Below, in pieces: positions 59,687 to 64,000 of a stretch of DNA of 64,000 bases (positions are counted from its first letter, which is position 1; every line of letters starts with the position of its first letter). The notes beneath the pieces were generated by a model. It was given only the letters and a program-made list of their open reading frames with translations. It was not told where the DNA came from and ran no database searches. The stretch is taken from the NCBI GenBank assembly GCA_910576535.1, contig CAJTKK010000017.1:1-64000 (forward strand), in the 5' to 3' direction. The position numbers and the translations under genes were made by a program. This DNA is from an uncultured Lachnospiraceae bacterium. GTDB lineage: Bacteria > Bacillota > Clostridia > Lachnospirales > Lachnospiraceae.

Positions 59687-61216
59687 CTACCGCCACTCCA
59701 CCGTCTTCGTTGCAATCCGCTCCCTGAACTTCGCATCATGCTCCACTGCCAGCATCGTCGGCCGGTATTCCAGCAAAAGTTTTTCTATCTGCATCCGTGA
59801 AAATACGTCAATATAGTTTAACGGCTCATCCCATATATAAAGATGCGCCGGGGTAAGCAGGCTTGCAGCGATCAAGGCTTTCTTCTTCTGCCCTTCCGAA
59901 AAGTCCGCCATATCCTTGTCAAATTGCACCCTCTCCATGTCCAATTGACGCAGGATTGCGCAAAATAAGCTTTCCTCCAGGTTTTTGCCTTTACAGAATT
60001 CCTTCACGCTGCCATGCAGAAATGAAGTATCCTGATTAATATAGGAAATAACCAGGCCGGAAGCCAGCGTAAGACTCCCTTTTTCTGCCGCCGGCATCCT
60101 GCCCTTTTCTTCCTCTTGTGCCGCTCTTTGTAAAATAGCTTTTATCAGGCTCGATTTACCGCATCCGTTTGCCCCGTTTAAAAACACCCTGTCTCCTTGG
60201 CAGATTTCAAAATTTAAATTTTCAAAAAGCGGCTTTCCCGCACCTTTATACTGCAGGCCATATTGACAAGCGGCAACCAGTTTCTGTTTAAAATGCCCTA
60301 ACGGCATGATTTTTAAATCTGCCGGGCATTCCACATCCTGAAGCAGCCCCTCCTTTTCCTCGATTTCCTTCCCTATCCGATTCTCTATCTGCGTCACCCG
60401 GCTTTGCATTTTCTTTGTCTTTGCCCCAATGTAAGCCCTTGTAGGGCGATCCGGTTCTTTCAACGGGTCAAAACCGATCTTTGTGCTTTCGTTCTTTTCC
60501 GCCCATTGCCTTGCCCGCCCCGATGCCGCTTTCAACTTGGCAATTTCTTTCCTATGTTTCTCATTTTCCGTCCGGGCAAATGCATCCTTCCGGCTCTTAT
60601 TCTCCCACCAACTGGAAAAGTTCCCTGCCTGCACCTCTATCGAATGACGGTTCAGTACCAATACATGGTCAATACATGCATCCAGAAAGCCGCGGTCATG
60701 GGACACCAAAATAAATCCCTTTTTCCCTGCCAGATATGCTTCCACTGTCTCTCTGGACTTCTGATCCAAATGATTGGTCGGCTCATCAATCAAAAGAAAA
60801 TCATTTTCCCCGGAAAACAATACCGCCAGCATGATCTTTGCCCGTTCCCCAAAGCTAAGCGTGCCGAACGGGCGGTATAAAATTTCCCCGTCCATCCCTA
60901 ATTTATTCAGTTCGCACATGATCCTCCACTGTTCTGCCCCTGCTTTCCACTCTTCCACAAACTCTGCAGCCGGGCAATCCCAGTATTCCTCCTTTATCCG
61001 GTAAGGAAAGTAATCAAATACTGTACTCGCCGTAATCAATCCGGTATATTCATATTTTCCAAGCAGCAGATTTAAAAACGTCGTTTTCCCTTTGCCATTC
61101 CTCCCGATAAATCCCAGTTTCCAATCCGTATCAATGGAAAACGACATATTCTCAAATACATTGTCAAAACTTCCCTCATAACAAAAAGTGAGGTTATTCA
61201 CACTGATTTGCGCCAT
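59687..61216 (-). CDS. ABC-F family ribosomal protection protein (Lsa-like)
   Basis: A 509-residue protein with two ATP-binding domains and no membrane part. The first has G-R-N-G-K-G-K-T-T, L-S-F-G-E-R-A-K-I and L-L-I-D-E-P-T-N-H-L-D; the second has G-A-N-G-C-G-K-S-S, F-S-E-G-Q-K-K-K-A and Y-I-W-D-E-P-L-N-Y-I-D. The inter-domain linker (about residues 195-300) is long and basic, as in antibiotic-resistance ABC-Fs. The start M-A-Q-I-S-V-N-N-L-T-F and the order of motifs place it near Lsa/CplR-type proteins, which dislodge lincosamides, streptogramin A or pleuromutilins from the ribosome. The spectrum is not deducible here. An attenuator leader precedes it. Confidence 0.88.
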   Translation of the reverse strand: MAQISVNNLTFCYEGSFDNVFENMSFSIDTDWKLGFIGRNGKGKTTFLNLLLGKYEYTGLITASTVFDYFPYRIKEEYWDCPAAEFVEEWKAGAEQWRIMCELNKLGMDGEILYRPFGTLSFGERAKIMLAVLFSGENDFLLIDEPTNHLDQKSRETVEAYLAGKKGFILVSHDRGFLDACIDHVLVLNRHSIEVQAGNFSSWWENKSRKDAFARTENEKHRKEIAKLKAASGRARQWAEKNESTKIGFDPLKEPDRPTRAYIGAKTKKMQSRVTQIENRIGKEIEEKEGLLQDVECPADLKIMPLGHFKQKLVAACQYGLQYKGAGKPLFENLNFEICQGDRVFLNGANGCGKSSLIKAILQRAAQEEEKGRMPAAEKGSLTLASGLVISYINQDTSFLHGSVKEFCKGKNLEESLFCAILRQLDMERVQFDKDMADFSEGQKKKALIAASLLTPAHLYIWDEPLNYIDVFSRMQIEKLLLEYRPTMLAVEHDAKFRERIATKTVEWR

Positions 61217-61359
61217 CTCAGTTCCTCCTTCCCGCTGCCAAAGGAATTTGCGCCAATGCTATAACCTCACAACTGTCTATGCATCTGTTCATGCCAGGAA
61301 ACAGCGGTCCTATTTCTTATCCACGGCCGCTGCCTGCAGGAAACAGACTAAATTTTCCA

Positions 61360-61419
61360 TCAAAAAAGAGAGGTTATGCGGGCATAATCCACTTTTGGCA
61401 ACACAAACAATATCTTCAT
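61360..61419 (-). CDS. Second leader peptide of the ABC-F attenuator (19 aa)
   Basis: ATG at 61419, stop TGA at 61360. The peptide is M-K-I-L-F-V-L-P-K-V-D-Y-A-R-I-T-S-L-F. GAGG lies close upstream. Its last codons read through the 3' arm and T-run of the terminator. Whether it is translated is unknown; spacing of the ribosome binding site is tight. Confidence 0.4.
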   Translation of the reverse strand: MKILFVLPKVDYARITSLF

Positions 61420-61434
61420 GTCCTCAAAAGTAAA

Positions 61435-61446
61435 TTATTTCCGCAT
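61435..61446 (-). CDS. First leader peptide of the ABC-F attenuator (MRK)
   Basis: ATG-CGG-AAA-TAA with AGAGAGG 7-8 bases upstream, about 25 bases after the predicted transcription start. A three-codon frame with a strong ribosome binding site inside a terminator arm is typical of antibiotic-sensing leaders. Confidence 0.55.
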   Translation of the reverse strand: MRK

Positions 61447-61476
61447 TTTTTCACCTCTCTCTTTTTTTCTGCACTC

Positions 61477-61505
61477 ATTATAGGACACAACGGCAAGACT
61501 GTCAA
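61477..61505 (-). promoter_or_regulatory. Promoter of the ABC-F gene
   Basis: Perfect consensus TTGACA (61500-61505), 17-base spacer, TATAAT (61477-61482). The leader to the start codon at 61216 is about 255 bases. Confidence 0.92.
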
Positions 61506-61605
61506 CCTCTTTCTTTCATGGCTGTTATTCTATTGCGCCGCTATAGCAACCCTTTTTCAAGGGCAGCCGGATATCCCCGCCCTAGCCCTAAATCCTTTTT
61601 GATCC

Positions 61606-61971
61606 CTAAGCCGGGGATTCCCCGATTTCTATTATATGCCCGTCCGGATCGGCAATCCTGACAGTCCGTTTCCCCCACTTATTGTTTACAGGTTTTTGAA
61701 GATACCTGACCGGTTCCGGATACTCTTCCAGCTTTTTCATAAAAGCATCCATATCGTTTTCTTCAAAATACAGTTCTGCATCATTGCCTCCGCGGACAGA
61801 AGCCCCGCCGATCAGCCCATCCCACAGCCCCCGTTCCTGCAGAACAAGCCCTTCTGTTAAAATTACGTTTCCCCCAAAGTCTGTCACTTCCCTTAAGCCA
61901 AACAAACGGCAGTAAAAATTTTTGGAACGTTCGATATCATCCACCACTATCAAGATATTTTTTAATTTCAT
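61606..61971 (-). CDS. VOC-family (glyoxalase/bleomycin resistance-like) protein
   Basis: A 121-residue single-module VOC protein. N-I-L-I-V-V-D-D-I-E-R-S-K-N-F-Y is the first beta-alpha unit, A-E-L-Y-F-E-E-N the middle metal-side Glu, and I-A-D-P-D-G-H-I-I-E-I-G the C-terminal signature. Activity cannot be predicted; VOC proteins include lyases, dioxygenases and drug-binding proteins. The ATG at 61971 has GGGTGG upstream. It is the last gene of the minus-strand unit from 64000, 91 bases after the DUF1349 gene. Confidence 0.87.
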   Translation of the reverse strand: MKLKNILIVVDDIERSKNFYCRLFGLREVTDFGGNVILTEGLVLQERGLWDGLIGGASVRGGNDAELYFEENDMDAFMKKLEEYPEPVRYLQKPVNNKWGKRTVRIADPDGHIIEIGESPA

Positions 61972-62062
61972 CTTAAACCACCCGCCCCTTTCATCCGTTT
62001 CCGCTGTAAGGCCGCATACCCTGCAGTTATGCCGCATTTCAAACCGGATACCCATCAATCTG

Positions 62063-62659
62063 CTATAGGATTGCTGGCTTATGCGCCTCCCACTTGCATT
62101 CCGTTATCTCCATATGGGAAAATCTTGCCTCAAATGAAGAATCCTCCGGCGAACAGGCATATATCCCAAACGAAATATCCCCCGCGCCTTCCCATAAATG
62201 GCAGATGCGCATTTGCTTAAAGCAGACGCCGTCCCCGGAATGCTCAATGCAATAATCCGCTCCCCTCCGGCTAAGACGGTACCACATCGTTTTCACCGAT
62301 GCATGAATATCCGTCGTAGCCCAATCCGAATATCCATGGTTAGTCACAACGCTTCCCAGCCTTTGATACTTCTCATTCTCATACTCGATGGAAGCTTTCA
62401 GCCAGTTCTCACTGTCAAGGTATACGGCAATCCCGCACTGGTCAAACCGCTTTTTGCTGTCGAACTCTGTTTTCACCGTAAAAGAAAAATATTTCTCTTT
62501 GGCAGCCATCTGCAAGATGGGTGCGTTATCATTCCTGAACCCATAATATGTCCGCTGCCACAGATCCGTCCCAGGCTCCGTATCAATAATAATTTCATCG
62601 CTGCTGATCCTATATTTTAACGGTTCATGAACCCAAAATAGCTTTTTTACATCCAGCAT
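62063..62659 (-). CDS. DUF1349 (concanavalin-like fold) protein
   Basis: A 198-residue soluble protein matching the DUF1349 pattern: a beta-sandwich with L-W-Q-R-T-Y-Y-G-F near residue 33, F-D-Q-C-G-I-A-V-Y-L-D near 72, W-L-K-A-S-I-E-Y-E and F-G-I-Y-A-C-S-P near the end. The fold is shared with carbohydrate-binding lectin-like proteins, but the bacterial family's role is unknown. No signal peptide is present. A GGATGAGG site precedes the ATG. It lies 21 bases after the DUF6179-like gene. Confidence 0.87.
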   Translation of the reverse strand: MLDVKKLFWVHEPLKYRISSDEIIIDTEPGTDLWQRTYYGFRNDNAPILQMAAKEKYFSFTVKTEFDSKKRFDQCGIAVYLDSENWLKASIEYENEKYQRLGSVVTNHGYSDWATTDIHASVKTMWYRLSRRGADYCIEHSGDGVCFKQMRICHLWEGAGDISFGIYACSPEDSSFEARFSHMEITECKWEAHKPAIL

Positions 62660-62680
62660 ATCCTCATCCCTTCCTTTCTC

Positions 62681-63505
62681 TCAACCATTGCCACAATCAG
62701 ACGCATGTTTCATCCGCGCCGCTATCCCTCCGACAGCCCCGTCCAGATATTCCAGCAGCCCGCCGCCATCACCATAATACTCCTGCACAAATGCCTCAGC
62801 CGCTTTTTCCATCATCCCTTTTATTTCCGGCAGCCCGTTTTTCCTCAAAATCCGCTGTAACCGCATACAGTCCGCTTCTTCAAAGACTTGTTCCGTCAGC
62901 GGCTTTTTAACCAAAATATGCTTTATCACAGAAGCCAGCACAATTTCACATAGGTTTTCCACCATATCCTTGTAAAGCCTATGATATCCGGATAAAACAC
63001 TTTTCACGCTGCCCTCCGGGAACTTGTTTAAAAAAATCTGTTCCAATTGGATACATTTTATAAACTCATATATTTTATCAATTCCTGTATATGCAGAAAT
63101 ATCTTTTAGAACAGGGTAATCCAATGTTAAAACCGTATTTTGCGGTGCAAACCGGGCATCATAATGCCGGAAAAATTCCGGCAGCCCTTTTACAAAAGCA
63201 TCGTGCAGACAACGGTTTCCATAATCAGAGAATTCCGGCAAAATATGGTTGTACAAGGCCAAAGCATCCTTTGTCTTTTTTTCAACATATGCCGCCCCCA
63301 TTTCATAAGCTTGCTGCGCCGCCGGCTTCCCCCCTGCCAAAACCGCGGGAACACCTTCCGCCCCCTCCAGTTCATGAATGCAATACAGCACAGCCCCCAT
63401 AAGCTGTTCCGCTTTTTCATACGTTATGGATGTGCTTCCAAAAGCCGTATACTTTTCCGCCAGCTTTCCTACAATTGGCGCCAGTTCTTCCATTTTATAA
63501 TTCAT
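62681..63505 (-). CDS. DUF6179-like protein
   Basis: A 274-residue soluble helical protein of unknown function. From memory it matches the DUF6179 family, found next to DUF6323 in Lachnospiraceae; a profile search should confirm. Recognisable parts are L-T-L-D-Y-P-V-L near residue 127 and L-L-E-Y-L-D-G-A-V-G-G-I-A-A-R-M near the end. The start at 63505 has GGAGGT 8 bases upstream, inside the last codons of the preceding gene, so the two are translationally coupled. Confidence 0.75.
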   Translation of the reverse strand: MNYKMEELAPIVGKLAEKYTAFGSTSITYEKAEQLMGAVLYCIHELEGAEGVPAVLAGGKPAAQQAYEMGAAYVEKKTKDALALYNHILPEFSDYGNRCLHDAFVKGLPEFFRHYDARFAPQNTVLTLDYPVLKDISAYTGIDKIYEFIKCIQLEQIFLNKFPEGSVKSVLSGYHRLYKDMVENLCEIVLASVIKHILVKKPLTEQVFEEADCMRLQRILRKNGLPEIKGMMEKAAEAFVQEYYGDGGGLLEYLDGAVGGIAARMKHASDCGNG

Positions 63506-63511
63506 AGCCGG

Positions 63512-64000
63512 TTACCTCCAGAAAAATTCTTTTAGCATCTCAAGATATAAATCATAATCCCATCTTTGCACTTCGTCGAACTCCGCATATTCCCCGCGCC
63601 CTTCCGATGCCTGGTAGCCCCGGTATCCTGCCCGGATAGCCTGGGAGAAAATAGAAAGACATGTCCCCGCCAGATAATCCAAGTCTCCAAAGCATACCTC
63701 TTCAAACTGCTCCTTCATAAAATGAAGCAGCTCGTCATCCGAAATTTCATCCTGCATTTCATTCTTGTACGTATAAAAAATCTCCTGCAGCCGGATAATG
63801 GTATCCACATAATTATCTTGACAGATAAAATCTGAATCACAGAATTCATAAATGATTTTCGGCGCGATGCCCTCCCCGAATTCTACCCTCCTTTCTTCCC
63901 GCAAAGCATGGCTGCGTTCCTCCAGGATCAGTTTTGCGTCCCGCTCGTCTAGTCTAAGCCCATACTTCTCTGTCATCCGGTTCACTTCCATCACCTTGCT
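63512..64000 (-). CDS. DUF6323-like protein, 5' end outside the window
   Basis: Acidic soluble protein of unknown function, matching DUF6323 from memory. M-T-E-K-Y-G-L-R-L-D near the start, R-V-E-F-G-E-G-I, I-Y-E-F-C-D-S and L-A-G-T-C-L-S-I-F are visible. The frame stays open to the last base, and family members have about 15-30 more N-terminal residues, so the gene is probably cut by the window edge. Internal start candidates are a GTG at 63994 and ATGs at 63991 and 63976. It is followed by its usual DUF6179 partner. Confidence 0.75.
   Translation of the reverse strand, partial: SKVMEVNRMTEKYGLRLDERDAKLILEERSHALREERRVEFGEGIAPKIIYEFCDSDFICQDNYVDTIIRLQEIFYTYKNEMQDEISDDELLHFMKEQFEEVCFGDLDYLAGTCLSIFSQAIRAGYRGYQASEGRGEYAEFDEVQRWDYDLYLEMLKEFFWR

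Larger units (their letters stand above)
61360..61461 (-). promoter_or_regulatory. Transcription attenuator of the ABC-F gene
   Basis: The minus-strand leader starts with AGAGAGAGGTGA (61449-61461) and ends in ATAACCTCTCTTTTTT (61362-61377). AGAGAGGT pairs with ACCTCTCT and ATGCGG (61441-61446) pairs with CCGCAT, making a long terminator stem followed by T6; ACTTTTG and CAAAAGT pair inside. The 5' arm is also the ribosome binding site and start of a tiny reading frame, so a ribosome there would block the terminator. Confidence 0.75.

Noticed and set aside
483..63835. Many long open frames antisense to real genes
   Set aside because: They lack ribosome binding sites, have atypical composition and mirror the codon structure of the annotated genes on the other strand.
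1..64000. CRISPR arrays, tRNA or rRNA genes
   Set aside because: No regularly spaced repeats, no cloverleaf with GGTTCGAATCC-type arm, and no conserved rRNA segments were seen.

Overview
The window is a chromosomal segment of an anaerobic Gram-positive bacterium, most likely a member of the Lachnospiraceae (Clostridia). The evidence is strong AGGAGG-type ribosome binding sites, TTGACA/TATAAT promoters, a SAM-I (S-box) riboswitch before metK, a LysM-GH18 spore-type hydrolase, a SleB-type cell wall hydrolase, an oxygen-independent (radical SAM) sulfatase-maturing enzyme, and several small families known to me mainly from Lachnospiraceae (DUF6145, DUF6179/DUF6323). I cannot fix the genus. About 50 of the 59 coding genes lie on the minus strand, so the window is probably read against the direction of replication as given.

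Layout. 1-332: the N-terminus of an integrase facing out of the window and its regulatory region, abutting the 3' end of lysS, so a mobile element probably lies just to the left. 333-7623: housekeeping operon argF-birA-DUF6145-coaX-dusB-unknown-greA-lysS. 7784-9226: nfeD-SPFH membrane pair. 9432-19061: cell wall hydrolase, proC, rRNA methyltransferase, pfkA, dnaE, metK. 19062-19671: SAM riboswitch and back-to-back promoters for metK and an HD-GYP gene. 20784-28743: a desulfation locus (GntR/LacI-type regulator, cytoplasmic sulfatase, tripartite TctCBA importer, sulfatase-maturing radical SAM enzyme, TauE/SafE exporter). 29112-38737: murA, M23 peptidase, dinB, flavin reductase, coiled-coil protein, small alarmone synthetase, hemolysin III, galE. 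38882-47643: eukaryotic-type UDP-sugar pyrophosphorylase, chemoreceptor, GH18 hydrolase, a tandem PII-like protein with a DUF1538 membrane protein, citrate synthase, MarR. 47864-55007: small membrane proteins, regulators, an acetyltransferase-deaminase fusion, and a cell-surface cluster (ABC exporter, DUF3431-like, DUF6056). 55334-64000: BlaI-type regulator, a shortened guaA, a second chemoreceptor, an ABC-F protein behind a transcription attenuator, and a VOC/DUF1349/DUF6179/DUF6323 operon that leaves the window.

The observations I rate highest are a GMP synthase that has lost the glutaminase active site by an in-frame deletion, the sulfatase-importer-exporter locus, the attenuator leader of the ABC-F gene with two tiny reading frames, the PII-like/DUF1538 pair, the lysS-integrase junction, and a degenerate dispersed intergenic repeat with at least six copies. 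No tRNA, rRNA or CRISPR array was seen.
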